Below, piece after piece: positions 18,521 through 27,598 of a stretch of 64,000 nt of DNA. A program made the translations under genes and the position numbers. Position 1 is the first letter of the stretch; each line of letters starts with the position of its first letter. The stretch comes from Devosia indica (GTDB lineage Bacteria > Pseudomonadota > Alphaproteobacteria > Rhizobiales > Devosiaceae), in the NCBI RefSeq assembly GCF_003056405.1, contig NZ_PYVZ01000005.1, positions 62,001 to 126,000 on the forward strand, written 5' to 3'. The notes below the pieces were generated by a model. It worked only from the letters and a program-made list of their open reading frames with translations, was not told where the DNA came from and did no database searches.

Positions 18521-18709
18521 ATGTCGGACGAACCGAAAACCGGGCCCTTCGGGCTCAATCCAATCCGGATCATGATCCTCCTGATGGGCGCGCTGGTACT
18601 GCTGATTTCCATCGGCATGTTTCTGGGCGGCCCGAACTCCTACCAGGCGCTCAGAGACGCCTCCAATGCGGCCAAGGAACCGACCGCGGAGCAGTTGAGC
18701 GGGGAGTAG
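18521..18709 (+). CDS. Small single-pass membrane protein, hypothetical
   Basis: A 62-residue protein starting at the ATG at 18521, with GGAAGG nine bases upstream. A soluble Pro/Gly-rich N-terminus (MSDEPKTGPFGLNPIR) leads into one hydrophobic helix (about residues 17-36, IMILLMGALVLLISIGMFLGG) and a short polar tail rich in Ala and Glu. The layout is that of a small inner-membrane protein with an N-in anchor. I do not recognise the family, and neither neighbour suggests a role. It is convergent with mnmA. Confidence 0.65.
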   Translation: MSDEPKTGPFGLNPIRIMILLMGALVLLISIGMFLGGPNSYQALRDASNAAKEPTAEQLSGE

Positions 18710-18728
18710 AGGGCGGATTGCACCTATG

Positions 18729-18749
18729 CCTCTCCCCCTCGGGGAGGGG
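18729..18749. repeat. Palindrome between two convergent genes
   Basis: A 9-bp inverted repeat including one G-T pair (18729-18737 with 18741-18749) and a 3-nt loop, built of CTCCCC/GGGGAG. It lies between the small membrane protein gene and the end of mnmA and could act as a bidirectional transcription stop, although no T-run follows on either side. Confidence 0.45.
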
Positions 18750-18752
18750 ACA

Positions 18753-19904
18753 TCAGGCCACCAGCGCCTGCGGTACGGCCTCGGCAATGAAGCCGCCACC
18801 CAGCACTTGGCTCATCTCGCTGTCATCGGCGTAGAACACACAGGCCTGGCCCGGCGAAATGCCGTATTCGCCGCTCACCAGCGTCACATAGACTTCGCCA
18901 TTCCGCATTTGGATAACAGCCGGCTGCGGACCACGGGTCGAGCGTACCTTGACCTCGACCGGCGCCCCATTGCCCGCGCTGACCTCTGCCAGTGGCAGGC
19001 TGCCGAGCCAGTTCACATCACGCAGCCGGACCGTGTGGGTCTTGAGCGCCTCGCGCGGACCGACGATCACCCGGCCGCTGCGATGGTCGAGCTTGACCAC
19101 ATAGAGCGGTTCGCCGGCGGCAATGCCCAGGCCCTTGCGCTGCCCGATCGTGTAATGAACGATGCCCTCATGCTCGCCCAGCACCCGGCCATCCATATGG
19201 ACAATCTCGCCCTTGGCGAGGGCCTCGGGGTGCATTTTGGCAATGATGTCGGCATATTTGCCCTGCGGCACAAAGCAGATGTCCTGGCTGTCGTGCTTCT
19301 CAGCGATTTCCAGACCCATTTCGCGCGCATGCTCGCGCACGTCCGCCTTGCTCATGCCGCCCAGCGGAAAGCGCAGGAAATCGAGCTGGTCCTGGGTTGT
19401 GGCAAACAGGAAATAGGACTGGTCCCGATCATTGTCACGGGGCCGGAACAGGTGCCGCCTGCCATCCTCACCCAGCCGCGTCTGCACATAATGGCCTGTG
19501 GCCAGCACATCGGCACCCAGATCCTGCGCCACCGTCATCAGATCGACGAACTTGACCGACTGGTTGCAGGCAATGCAGGGCACGGGCGTTTCGCCCTGCT
19601 GGTAGGCATTGGCAAAGGGCTCGATGACCGCGTTTTTGAAGCGCTCTTCATAGTCGAGCACATAGTGGGGAATGCCCAGCTTGGCCGCGACGCGGCGCGC
19701 ATCGTGAATGTCCTGCCCGGCGCAGCAAGCGCCCTTGCGATGAATGGCTTCGCCATGATCGTAAAGCTGCAGGGTTACGCCCACCACTTCATAGCCCTCG
19801 CGGGCGAGCAGTCCGGCAACAACGGAGGAATCCACGCCCCCGGACATGGCGACGACGACGCGCGTGTCCTCTGGGCGCTTGGCAATATCAAGCGAGTTCA
19901 ACAT
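18753..19904 (-). CDS. mnmA: tRNA-specific 2-thiouridylase MnmA
   Basis: A 383-residue enzyme that inserts sulfur at position 2 of the wobble uridine of tRNA Lys, Glu and Gln. The PP-loop SGGVDSS is at residues 21-27. The catalytic cysteine pair appears as C113 (in PCIACNQ) and C210 (in [11 protein letters not shown]). [19 protein letters not shown] and DQSYFLF belong to the conserved tRNA-binding core, and the C-terminal beta-barrel follows IGQRKGLGI. Length matches the family. It is transcribed alone, divergent from the fliK promoter region. Confidence 0.96.
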   Translation of the reverse strand: MLNSLDIAKRPEDTRVVVAMSGGVDSSVVAGLLAREGYEVVGVTLQLYDHGEAIHRKGACCAGQDIHDARRVAAKLGIPHYVLDYEERFKNAVIEPFANAYQQGETPVPCIACNQSVKFVDLMTVAQDLGADVLATGHYVQTRLGEDGRRHLFRPRDNDRDQSYFLFATTQDQLDFLRFPLGGMSKADVREHAREMGLEIAEKHDSQDICFVPQGKYADIIAKMHPEALAKGEIVHMDGRVLGEHEGIVHYTIGQRKGLGIAAGEPLYVVKLDHRSGRVIVGPREALKTHTVRLRDVNWLGSLPLAEVSAGNGAPVEVKVRSTRGPQPAVIQMRNGEVYVTLVSGEYGISPGQACVFYADDSEMSQVLGGGFIAEAVPQALVA

Positions 19905-20104
19905 CTCTTCTCGTATCCGGTTGGGGTCAAGGGCCAGCGGAAACTGTGAGCGGTTCCATACTCCGAGATGGCGGGTCTGTCCATTGCCGCACCCGGCAGC
20001 TTTTGCCGCCTGCCCGGCAAGCTCGACCCGGTCCGCACTGGACTCCAGGCCATCACGAACGCTTAAACAACTGAAAACAAGAGCGAATTACCCCGCACCC
20101 AATC

Positions 20105-20120
20105 TGGCAAGCCTTTTGCA
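20105..20120 (+). promoter_or_regulatory. Sigma-54 (-24/-12) promoter of fliK-flgD
   Basis: TGGCAAG-CCTT-TTGCA matches the RpoN consensus TGGCAC-N5-TTGC: GG at 20106-20107 and GC at 20118-20119 are separated by exactly 10 bases. Transcription would start near 20131, which excludes the TTG at 20121 as the fliK start. FlbD, the expected activator, is encoded at 27.6 kb. Confidence 0.8.
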
Positions 20121-20162
20121 TTGCACTGTCCGGATGAGTGTTTTGTTCAAGGGCGCCCCAAG

Positions 20163-21815
20163 TTGGCATCACATCTGACGATAATCAGCGGCACCAGCGC
20201 CTCCGGTGCAATCGGCAAGGCGTTCGCCGGCCAGTCCGCTGCTGCGCAGGACGCAACCAGCCCGCCCACCGGTCTGCTGGGGCTGTTTGCCGCTCTGCTG
20301 GACAATGCCGGGGTGGACACCAGCGCAACCATGCCGGCGCCCGTGCCCGGAGCCAATTCCGGCCAGCCCAATTCAGCGTTCGATCTGGCCGAACTGTTCC
20401 GCCTGGGTCTGGCGGCCAATTCGGGTGAGGCCCCATCGGACGATGAAGCCGATCCCGAGGCCCTGGCCGCCGCCATAGATCAGCCCAGCCAAACGGCAAT
20501 TCCCGTCAACTCAACGCCCATGGTGGACTTTGTCGAGGCGCTGAGTGCGCTCAAGACCAGCCTGGATCAGGGCGAAGCGCTCGACCCGGAGCTGCTTGAA
20601 AAGGTTGAAACCGCGCTTGCCGACCTGGCCGAAGCCTTGGGCCTTGATATCGAGGCGTTGCCCGTTCCCGAAGACTTTGCCGCTCTGCTCGAAACCACTG
20701 GCGAGGCTGACACGGGCCTGGCCGGCGCGCTGACCCAATTGCTGGCGCCGATTGCCCAGTCACTCTCGACAGCACAGCCGGCAACCGATGCCGAAAAGGT
20801 CCACGCGGCCTCTGAGGCCAGCGCGCAGCTCAAGGCTCTGGGCGATAGGCTCGGTGCCCTGCTGGCAGCCCTGGCAGACGGCGATGTGCCGGCCGAGAAG
20901 CTGACCGCCCTGGGCATGACGCCGGGGCAGCCGCTCGATGCCGACATTGAGGCCGCGCTTGGCCGCTTTGCCGCCGGAATGACCCAGCAGGCTGCCAGTG
21001 TGCCCGAAGAGCCAGTGCTGGCCACGCCAACGCTCAAGATCAGTGAGCCGGTGCTGTCCGGCAAGACTGCCGACGCGCCGGACACATTGGACATGTCCAG
21101 CCCGGCTACGACCACAACCCCGGCTGAAGAATCCGACACATCGGGCCAGCAGCGCGAAAACAATGGTCAGTCCGCCGCCGATCGCGGCCGGGAGCGCGTA
21201 GAGCCCGCCAGTCGCGATGCCCGCACTGGCAATGCGATGGCCACCGCACCGGTCGATGCTTCGAACACGCCGGCGCCTTCCGCTGACGCCAATGCACAGG
21301 CAGTAAGCGCCTCCCGCGTCGATGCCGCAGCCAATCCGCGCATCATCCAGGCGGGCTACCAGACCAGCCAGCAACAGCTCAACCTGCCCCAGATTGCCTT
21401 TGAACTGGCGCGCCAGGTTCAGGACGGCAATACCCGGTTTCAGATCCGCCTCGACCCGCCCGAACTGGGCCGCATCGATGTCCGCCTCGACATCAATGAA
21501 TCAGGCCAGGTCAATGCTCGTCTGGTGGTGGAAAAGTCCGAAACCCTGGACCTGATGCAGCGCGACCAGCGCGGCCTGGAACGCGCATTGCAGCAGGCTG
21601 GGCTTGATGGCGCCAAGACCAATCTTGAATTTTCGCTCAAGCAGAACCCCTTCGCCGGCCAGCAGGGCCAGATGGGGGATGGCAAGGACGGCAACGGCTC
21701 GTTCGGGACAAGCGATGACAATGGCCTGGCTGCCGAGGCGGATCAAGAACCGCCCCCCCTGGTCAATCTGTATCGCGGCGCCCTGACGGCCAGCGGCGTC
21801 AACATCACGGTGTAA
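20163..21815 (+). CDS. fliK: Flagellar hook-length control protein FliK
   Basis: A 550-residue protein. Most of it is a low-complexity Ala/Asp/Thr/Pro-rich chain, as expected of the FliK ruler region. The C-terminal domain carries the signature QIRLDPPELGRIDVRLD and then DLMQRDQRGLERALQQAG (Flg_hook domain), which switches export specificity when the hook reaches its length. The start is inferred: TTG at 20163 has AAGGG 9 nt upstream and is the first suitable codon after the sigma-54 promoter. flgD follows after 13 bp, so the two form a late-hook operon. Confidence 0.85.
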   Translation: MASHLTIISGTSASGAIGKAFAGQSAAAQDATSPPTGLLGLFAALLDNAGVDTSATMPAPVPGANSGQPNSAFDLAELFRLGLAANSGEAPSDDEADPEALAAAIDQPSQTAIPVNSTPMVDFVEALSALKTSLDQGEALDPELLEKVETALADLAEALGLDIEALPVPEDFAALLETTGEADTGLAGALTQLLAPIAQSLSTAQPATDAEKVHAASEASAQLKALGDRLGALLAALADGDVPAEKLTALGMTPGQPLDADIEAALGRFAAGMTQQAASVPEEPVLATPTLKISEPVLSGKTADAPDTLDMSSPATTTTPAEESDTSGQQRENNGQSAADRGRERVEPASRDARTGNAMATAPVDASNTPAPSADANAQAVSASRVDAAANPRIIQAGYQTSQQQLNLPQIAFELARQVQDGNTRFQIRLDPPELGRIDVRLDINESGQVNARLVVEKSETLDLMQRDQRGLERALQQAGLDGAKTNLEFSLKQNPFAGQQGQMGDGKDGNGSFGTSDDNGLAAEADQEPPPLVNLYRGALTASGVNITV

Positions 21816-21828
21816 GGAGTAAAGGTCC

Positions 21829-22545
21829 ATGGCAGTCGATAGCGTATCTCCCAGCTCGTCCAACGGCGCGGTGTCATCCTCCCGTTCAACGATTGCCGGT
21901 AATTTCGACACCTTCCTGTCGATCCTGACGACCCAGCTCAAGAACCAGAATCCGCTCGATCCACTCGATACCAATCAGTTCACCGCACAATTGGTGCAAT
22001 TTTCTGGTGTCGAACAGCAGCTCCAGACCAACGAGTTTCTTGAGGCACTGCTGCTCAACACCCAGACCAGCTACCGCGCCGATGCCGTCTCCTATATCGG
22101 CAAGCAGGTTTCGGCCTCAGGAGAGACCGCCGAGCTGGTCGATGGCGGCGCCTATTGGGCCTACAATGCCGAAGCCAATGTCGCCAATGCCACGGTGAGC
22201 ATCAAGGATGCGGCCGGCAATGTGGTCTATACCGAAACCGGTTCGCTCAACTCCGGTCCTGGCGCCTTCCTCTGGGATGGCGTGGGCTCGGACGGCAACA
22301 CCAAACCCGATGGCATTTACACCATCGAAATCAAGGGCACCAATCTGGCCGGCAATGAAGTCAAGGTGTCCACTTCCTCGGTTGGCATTGTCACCGGCGT
22401 GGACTTCTCCGGCTCCGAACCAATGCTGACCGTAGGCAAGAACAAGGTCGCCCTGTCTGACGTCACCGATATTCAACTGGTCAGCGAGACGCCAGCCGAG
22501 GACGGTGAAGGGGACGAGGACTCCGACACAGAGACCGAAACCTGA
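21829..22545 (+). CDS. flgD: Flagellar hook assembly scaffold protein FlgD
   Basis: A 238-residue hook-capping protein. The N-terminal conserved region FDTFLSILTTQLKNQNPLDP, followed by FTAQLVQFSGVEQQL, is diagnostic of FlgD. The middle and C-terminus contain the Ig-like/FlgD_ig strands (AYWAYNAEANVAN..., AFLWDGVGSDGN). A strong ribosome-binding site, AAGGAG, precedes the ATG. The tail is an acidic low-complexity stretch rich in Glu and Asp. It caps the growing hook while FlgE subunits add. It is cotranscribed with fliK from the sigma-54 promoter. Confidence 0.95.
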   Translation: MAVDSVSPSSSNGAVSSSRSTIAGNFDTFLSILTTQLKNQNPLDPLDTNQFTAQLVQFSGVEQQLQTNEFLEALLLNTQTSYRADAVSYIGKQVSASGETAELVDGGAYWAYNAEANVANATVSIKDAAGNVVYTETGSLNSGPGAFLWDGVGSDGNTKPDGIYTIEIKGTNLAGNEVKVSTSSVGIVTGVDFSGSEPMLTVGKNKVALSDVTDIQLVSETPAEDGEGDEDSDTETET

Positions 22546-22573
22546 CCGTGGCTTGCTTTTCACCACGATTTCG

Positions 22574-22598
22574 GGGCGGTCCGTGCGGCCGCCCTTTT
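22574..22598 (+). terminator. Intrinsic terminator of fliK-flgD
   Basis: An 8-bp GC stem (22574-22581 with 22587-22594, one G-T pair) is followed directly by TTTT, 28 bp after the flgD stop. Confidence 0.7.
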
Positions 22599-22661
22599 CC
22601 GTTATGCTGCAATCAATTGATTGAAACCGCTGGCGTTTCTTAACCTGTTGTAAGTTTCCCC

Positions 22662-22676
22662 TTAGGGGTATCTTAA
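22662..22676 (+). promoter_or_regulatory. CtrA-like binding box upstream of sciP
   Basis: TTAG-N7-TTAA, 7 of 8 matches to the CtrA consensus TTAA-N7-TTAA, lies 53 bp before the sciP start. A weaker half-match, TTAA-N7-TAAG, lies at 22640-22654. In Caulobacter sciP is activated by CtrA. Confidence 0.55.
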
Positions 22677-22728
22677 GCTCACTGCCCTACTCTCAGGCTC
22701 ATATGGTCAGGTTTGAGTAGAGAGTAAA

Positions 22729-23007
22729 ATGACCGTACAGATGCGTCCTCGCGTGAAGTACGTTATTGGCCCCGACGGCAGCCCGCTGACAATTGCGGAT
22801 CTTCCTCCAGCCAATACGAGACGGTGGGTAATCCGCCGCAAGGCAGAAGTTGTCGCCGCCGTTCGCGGTGGCCTGCTCAGCCTCGAAGAGGCGTGTGAGC
22901 GTTATACGCTCAGCGTCGATGAATTCCTCAACTGGCAGGCCGCCATCGACAAGCATGGCCTTGCCGGTCTCAGGACAACCTGGATTCAGCACTACAGGGA
23001 AGGCTGA
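22729..23007 (+). CDS. sciP: CtrA inhibitor SciP (DUF1153 family)
   Basis: A 92-residue DUF1153 protein. The helix-turn-helix core RRWVIRRKAEVVAAVRGG, then SLEEACERYTLSVDEFLNWQ, is highly conserved in SciP. In Caulobacter SciP binds CtrA and blocks its transcription activation late in the swarmer phase. Length equals the family. The gene stands alone between flgD and a glutathione S-transferase, with a CtrA-like box upstream and a strong terminator downstream, consistent with a CtrA-SciP feedback loop. Confidence 0.93.
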   Translation: MTVQMRPRVKYVIGPDGSPLTIADLPPANTRRWVIRRKAEVVAAVRGGLLSLEEACERYTLSVDEFLNWQAAIDKHGLAGLRTTWIQHYREG

Positions 23008-23041
23008 CGCCTCCTCTGGCCGCTTTCAGGCTGCCAATCAC

Positions 23042-23077
23042 AAACCCGCCGGACACGTCCGGCGGGTTTCTTTTTTT
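23042..23077 (+). terminator. Strong intrinsic terminator of sciP
   Basis: A 13-bp perfect inverted repeat (23042-23054 with 23057-23069) with a 2-nt centre is followed, after one C, by seven Ts. It lies 34 bp after the sciP stop and ends just before the convergent GST gene. Confidence 0.85.
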
Positions 23078-23079
23078 CG

Positions 23080-23706
23080 TCAGGGCGTGGCGTGCGTCAG
23101 CCACTCGGCCGCCGCCGGGCGGGCCTTCATGCGATTGTAGTAGGCTTCGCAGGCCGGCATGGGTGGATGATCAAAGGGAATGGCGAACCAGCGGTGCAGC
23201 CCTAGCGTGATCGCTATGTCGGCCAGCGAGAAGTCATTGCCCACCACGAAATCGCCGCTCTTGGCCAGATGGGCTTCGATGATGTTCATCTTGCCCGTCC
23301 AGGCCGCAATATTGTCCGCCACCTTCTGGCTGTCATCAAAGCCGGGCGCCTTGCGAATGATCGACATCAGCGGATAGGCCCAGTTGGAGCCCATCTCGTT
23401 ATTCTGCCAAAGCACCCACTGCATGACGAGCCCCTGCCGCCGTGGCTCCTCGGGCAGCAGCGAGCCCCCTGCCTTGCGGTTGAGATAGAGCATGATCGCC
23501 ACGCTCTCCCAGAGCACGAAATCGTCCTCGACCAGCACCGGCACCTGCGCATTGGGGTTGAGTGCCATGAATTCGGGCACCTTGGGATCGCGATTGGGCA
23601 TGCCCCAGTCTTCATGCTCGTAGGCAAGGCCCAGTTCGCCCGCCGCCCAGGTGGCCTTCCGCACGTTGATGGACGTCACCCGCCCCAGAATCCGCATCAT
23701 GTCCAT
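23080..23706 (-). CDS. Glutathione S-transferase family protein
   Basis: A 208-residue protein with the GST layout. The thioredoxin-like N-terminal domain has GRVTSINVRKATWAAGELGL, the cis-Pro motif QVPVLVEDD and the glutathione-contact segment LWESVAIMLYL. The all-helical C-terminal domain contains the N-capping motif FSLADIAI. It would conjugate or reduce electrophiles; the substrate is unknown. The start could be the ATG at 23706 or one of the next in-frame ATGs. It is convergent with sciP and divergent from fliF. Confidence 0.9.
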   Translation of the reverse strand: MDMMRILGRVTSINVRKATWAAGELGLAYEHEDWGMPNRDPKVPEFMALNPNAQVPVLVEDDFVLWESVAIMLYLNRKAGGSLLPEEPRRQGLVMQWVLWQNNEMGSNWAYPLMSIIRKAPGFDDSQKVADNIAAWTGKMNIIEAHLAKSGDFVVGNDFSLADIAITLGLHRWFAIPFDHPPMPACEAYYNRMKARPAAAEWLTHATP

Positions 23707-23766
23707 TCACCTCTTGTTAACCCGACCCGGCAGTTCTTGCCTAAAATCGCAAGTTGCAACAGCCAG

Positions 23767-23781
23767 TTAATACATTGTTTA
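23767..23781. promoter_or_regulatory. CtrA-like binding box upstream of fliF
   Basis: TTAA-N7-TTTA, 7 of 8 matches to the CtrA consensus, lies 75 bp before the fliF start and 60 bp before the divergent GST start. The fliF operon is a classical early, CtrA-controlled flagellar operon in Caulobacter. Confidence 0.5.
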
Positions 23782-23855
23782 CCATCCACTAGGTAATTTT
23801 TGCCCATCGGTCATGGGGGCACCTCGACCGTTTAAAAACGGACCGGGTCTGCCGC

Positions 23856-25487
23856 GTGGAAAGTCTAACACAACTCATCAACCGCATCGGCCTGCCGCGC
23901 ATTGCCGCCATGGCTCTGGTCGCCGTGTTGATGCTCGGCTTCTTCGGCTTCCTGATCATGCGGGCGCAGACGCCGAACCTGGCGCCGCTCTATTCGGGAC
24001 TGAGCCTGGAAGATTCCTCGGCCATCGTCACAGAGCTGCAAACCCTTAACATTCCCTACGAACTGCGGGGCGAAGGCGACACCATCCTGGTGCCGCGTGA
24101 CCAGATCACCACCATGCGCATGACACTAGCCGGCGAGGGTCTGCCGACCCGCGGCCAGGTCGGCTACGAGATCTTCGACCAGCAATCGACCCTGGGTGCC
24201 ACCAGCTTCGTACAGAACATCAACAATGTCCGGGCGCTCGAAGGCGAGCTGGCCCGCACCATTGGCTCGCTCAACCGAATCACCGGCGCCCGCGTGCATC
24301 TGGTGCTGCCCGAGCGCGAATTGTTCCGCCGCGAACGCCAGGACCCCTCCGCCTCCATCGTCCTGACCACCCGTGGCGAATTGTCCACCGGAGAAATCCG
24401 CGCCATCCAGCATCTGGTGGCCTCGGCCATCGAAGGGTTGACGCCGAGCCGCGTTTCCATCGTCGACGAACAAGGTACCCTGCTGGCCTCAGGCACCGGC
24501 GAGGACGTTGCCGGCGTCATGACCGCGCAGAATGACGAGCGCACCCTGGGCTTCGAAAACCGGATGCGGACCCGCGTCGAGGACATGCTGGCCAATGTGG
24601 TCGGGGCCGGCCGGGCGCGGGTTGAAGTCGCCGCGGAGCTCGACTTCAACCGCTCCACCACCACCCAGGAATTGTTTGATCCTGAAAGCCAGGTGGTGCG
24701 CTCGACCCAGACGCGGGAAAGCGAAAACCTGGCTGGCGGCAATAATGGCCAGGTGACGGTGGCCAACGAACTGCCCGGCGCAGACCAGAACAATGGTGCC
24801 GGCGGCGTGACCGAGCAGGGCACCTCGACCGAGGAGGTCATCAACTACGAAATTTCCAAGACCACCCAGACCGATGTGACCGAGGCCGGGGCCGTCAAGC
24901 GTCTGTCTGTGGCCGTGGTGGTCGACGGCACCTATGCCGATGACGGCGCAGGCAACATGACCTACACCCCGCGTTCCGCCGACGAAATCGCCCAGATCCT
25001 GACACTGGTGCGCTCCGCCGTCGGTTTTTCAGCCGAGCGCGGCGACAGTGTCGAAGTGGTCAACATGCAGTTCGCCGAGCGCCCCGAACTGGCGCCGCTG
25101 GGCACCGAGGCCGATGCAGGCCTGCTCGACTTCACCCGCGACGACCTGATGAACGGCGCCGAGATGGCCGTGACCCTGCTGATCGCCCTGGCCCTGGTGT
25201 TCTTCGTCATGCGCCCGCTGCTCAAGAAGGCCCTGACCCCCGAAACCCAGCCCCTGGCTCTCCCCGAGGCCGCCGAAGTCAGCCATCACGGCGTCCTGGG
25301 CGCCAATGGACAGGTGACGCCCGAAATCGAAGAGACCCCGCGCGACAAGACGCCTGCATGGGTGACCAACGCCAAATCCATGGGCGAAACCCAGCTCCAG
25401 ACACTTCGGACCGTCGGGTCCCTGGTTGAAGAAAACCCCAGACAGGCCGCGCTGATCGTGCGTGACTGGCTGGGCAACGCGGCATAG
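23856..25487 (+). CDS. fliF: Flagellar MS-ring protein FliF
   Basis: A 543-residue membrane ring protein, start GTG at 23856. It has an N-terminal membrane helix (about residues 14-32), ring-building domains with the FliF signatures [35 protein letters not shown] and [12 protein letters not shown], then a Gly/Asn-rich insertion. A C-terminal membrane helix lies at about residues 428-448, followed by the cytoplasmic FliG-binding tail. Length is normal. It starts the early flagellar run fliF-fliG-fliH-fliN-flbD-flhA, behind a CtrA-like box. Confidence 0.96.
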   Translation: MESLTQLINRIGLPRIAAMALVAVLMLGFFGFLIMRAQTPNLAPLYSGLSLEDSSAIVTELQTLNIPYELRGEGDTILVPRDQITTMRMTLAGEGLPTRGQVGYEIFDQQSTLGATSFVQNINNVRALEGELARTIGSLNRITGARVHLVLPERELFRRERQDPSASIVLTTRGELSTGEIRAIQHLVASAIEGLTPSRVSIVDEQGTLLASGTGEDVAGVMTAQNDERTLGFENRMRTRVEDMLANVVGAGRARVEVAAELDFNRSTTTQELFDPESQVVRSTQTRESENLAGGNNGQVTVANELPGADQNNGAGGVTEQGTSTEEVINYEISKTTQTDVTEAGAVKRLSVAVVVDGTYADDGAGNMTYTPRSADEIAQILTLVRSAVGFSAERGDSVEVVNMQFAERPELAPLGTEADAGLLDFTRDDLMNGAEMAVTLLIALALVFFVMRPLLKKALTPETQPLALPEAAEVSHHGVLGANGQVTPEIEETPRDKTPAWVTNAKSMGETQLQTLRTVGSLVEENPRQAALIVRDWLGNAA

Positions 25488-25492
25488 TAGCA

Positions 25493-26578
25493 ATGGCCCT
25501 GGTATCTCAATCCAACGACGAAAAAGCTGCCGCAGACACTGCGGCGCCGATGGGCGCCCAGCTTCAGGTCGGCGGCGAACAGCGTGTATTGACAGGCGAC
25601 GAGAAGGCTGCCGCGCTCCTGCTGGCCCTCGGTCCCGACTACGGCAAGCCGATTTTTGACGAGCTCGACGAACTCGAGGTCAAGCAGCTTTCCCGCGCCA
25701 TGGTGCGGCTGGGACCGATTACCCAGGAAATGCTCGATGACCTGATGATCGAGTTCGTCACCACCATCTCGTCCAATGGCTCGCTCTCGGGCAATACCGA
25801 CTCGACTGAGCGCCTGCTCCTGAGCTTTCTGCCCCAGGACAAGGTCGACGCCATCATGGAGGAAATTCGCGGCCCGGCCGGCCGCAACATGTGGGAAAAA
25901 CTCTCCAATGTGCAGGCCGATGTGCTGGCCGCCTATCTCAAGAACGAATACCCCCAGACCATCGCCGTGGTGCTGTCCAAGATCGCTACCGAACATGCCT
26001 CCAAGGTGCTCGCCGTGCTGCCTGAAGAGCTGGCCATGGACGTGGTCACCCGCATGCTCGGCCTCGACCCGGTACAAAAGGAAATTCTCGAAAAGATCGA
26101 GATGACCCTGCGCACCGAGTTCATGTCGACCCTGAACCATACCAAGCGCCGCGACAGCCACGAACAGATGGCCGAAATCTTCAATGCCTTCGACCGGCAG
26201 ACGGAAGCGCGCTTCATCACCAATCTCGAAGAGGTCAATCGCGACGATGCAGAGCGCATCAAGCAATTGATGTTCACCTTCGAGGATCTGGCCAAGCTCG
26301 ACATGTCGGCGATCCAGACCCTGCTCTCCAAGCTCGACAAGCGCGAACTCGCTTTGGCGCTCAAGGGGGCAAACGACTCGGTCAAGGACAGCTTCTTCAA
26401 CAATATGTCGAGCCGTGCCGCCAAGCTCTTGCAGGACGACATGGCCGGCATGGGTCCCGTGCGCCTCAAGGATGTGGACGAGGCCCAGACCCGCATGGTC
26501 GCCACCGCCAAGGATCTCGCCGCCAAAGGCGAAATCCTGATCATGAAGTCCAAAGCCGACGATCAGATGATTGCGTGA
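25493..26578 (+). CDS. fliG: Flagellar motor switch protein FliG
   Basis: A 361-residue switch/rotor protein that binds FliF and interacts with the stator. Diagnostic stretches include [25 protein letters not shown] (middle-domain EHPQ-like motif) and, near the C-terminus, [20 protein letters not shown] with the charged torque helix ([11 protein letters not shown]). About 20 additional N-terminal residues precede the conserved core. It begins 5 bp after fliF and ends just before fliH. Confidence 0.96.
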   Translation: MALVSQSNDEKAAADTAAPMGAQLQVGGEQRVLTGDEKAAALLLALGPDYGKPIFDELDELEVKQLSRAMVRLGPITQEMLDDLMIEFVTTISSNGSLSGNTDSTERLLLSFLPQDKVDAIMEEIRGPAGRNMWEKLSNVQADVLAAYLKNEYPQTIAVVLSKIATEHASKVLAVLPEELAMDVVTRMLGLDPVQKEILEKIEMTLRTEFMSTLNHTKRRDSHEQMAEIFNAFDRQTEARFITNLEEVNRDDAERIKQLMFTFEDLAKLDMSAIQTLLSKLDKRELALALKGANDSVKDSFFNNMSSRAAKLLQDDMAGMGPVRLKDVDEAQTRMVATAKDLAAKGEILIMKSKADDQMIA

Positions 26579-26582
26579 CACC

Positions 26583-27242
26583 ATGGCCCAACCCGCGCGT
26601 TTCACCTTCGACCTGGACCTTGAACCCCGCTCCACCGCCAAGCGGCCGGCGCCGGCGCCCGTCCCCTCAATTCCCGAGGACGTGGTGGCGCAGCTAATCG
26701 CCAATGCACGCGAGGAAGCCTACGCAGAAGGTCTCAAGGCCGGCGAGCAGAACGCGGCCTCCATGGCCGCCCAGACCATTGCCGCGGCCGCTGGCACGCT
26801 GGCAACCCAGAGTATGGAATCGGCCAAGGCGCTCGATGCCGCCCGCGCCGACCATCACCAGCAGGCCGTGGAATTGGCCTTGAGCGTTGGCCGCAAACTG
26901 GCGCTGCATTTGTTGGCTCGCTTTCCGCTGACCGAGCTCGAAGCGCTGATTGCCGAATGCCTTCCCAGCCTCAATGGCGTGCCTCATCTGGTGATACGTT
27001 GCCATCCTGACCTGGCCGACGCCATCCGTGACACGGCCACCGCCCAGATGTCCCATTCCGGCTTTACCGGCCGTCTGGTTGTCATGGGTGACCCCGAAAT
27101 CCGCCTTGGCGACGGCCGTCTCGAATGGGTCGATGGCGGCCTGGTGCGCGATATCGCCGACATCGCCCGCCAGGTCGATCACCAGATCGCAACCTATCTC
27201 GCGGCGCGCGCAAGCAGCCAAAGCAAGGAGAACGGTCAATGA
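26583..27242 (+). CDS. fliH: Flagellar export apparatus protein FliH (FlbE-like)
   Basis: A 219-residue protein placed between fliG and fliN. The N-terminus is disordered and Pro-rich; a long Ala-rich helix with small-residue spacing follows (EEAYAEGLKAGEQNAASMAA and on), as in the GxxxG-like region of FliH. The C-terminal half ends with LEWVDGGLVRD, similar to the LTWADGG element of FliH-type proteins. It would regulate the ATPase FliI encoded at 43.3 kb. Sequence similarity within the family is low, so the call rests partly on position. The stop overlaps the fliN start by 4 bp. Confidence 0.8.
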   Translation: MAQPARFTFDLDLEPRSTAKRPAPAPVPSIPEDVVAQLIANAREEAYAEGLKAGEQNAASMAAQTIAAAAGTLATQSMESAKALDAARADHHQQAVELALSVGRKLALHLLARFPLTELEALIAECLPSLNGVPHLVIRCHPDLADAIRDTATAQMSHSGFTGRLVVMGDPEIRLGDGRLEWVDGGLVRDIADIARQVDHQIATYLAARASSQSKENGQ

Positions 27243-27583
27243 CCGAGCCCGAAAACGACATCACCGCCGCCGAAGGCTTCAACCTCAACGAGATGGATGC
27301 CCCCGAGCGGAACGGACGGGGCGAGGCGCATGTCGAGCGCTCTGCCGCCGATCTTGAAGCGGTGTTCGACGTGCCGGTGCGCGTCTCGGTCGTGCTGGGG
27401 CGCACCAAGATGCCGGTTTCAAATTTGCTCAAGCTCGACACCGGCACGGTGATCGAACTGGACCGCCAGGTTGGCGAAGCCGTCGAGATCTTTATCAACG
27501 AGCGTCTGGTGGCGCGCGGCGAGATCGTGCTGGTCGAAGACCGGCTCGGCGTCACCATGACCGAAATCATCAAGCCGCAATAA
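27239..27583 (+). CDS. fliN: Flagellar motor switch protein FliN
   Basis: A 114-residue protein of the SpoA/FliN C-ring family. After about 38 acidic, flexible residues it shows VFDVPVRVSVVLGRTKMPVS, LLKLDTGTVIELDRQVGEAV and INERLVARGEIVLVEDRLGV, the FliN core. The ATG at 27239 overlaps the fliH stop, and AAGGAG lies upstream. It forms the lower C-ring with FliM, whose gene is not in this window. Confidence 0.95.
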   Translation: MTEPENDITAAEGFNLNEMDAPERNGRGEAHVERSAADLEAVFDVPVRVSVVLGRTKMPVSNLLKLDTGTVIELDRQVGEAVEIFINERLVARGEIVLVEDRLGVTMTEIIKPQ

Positions 27584-27598
27584 GGGAAGACCACGATC

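Noticed and set aside
18726..19949. 407-codon plus-strand frame opposite mnmA
   Set aside because: mnmA is certain on the minus strand; the frame is a codon-bias shadow.
20121..20123. TTG at 20121 as start of fliK
   Set aside because: It lies upstream of the transcription start predicted from the sigma-54 promoter at 20105-20120.
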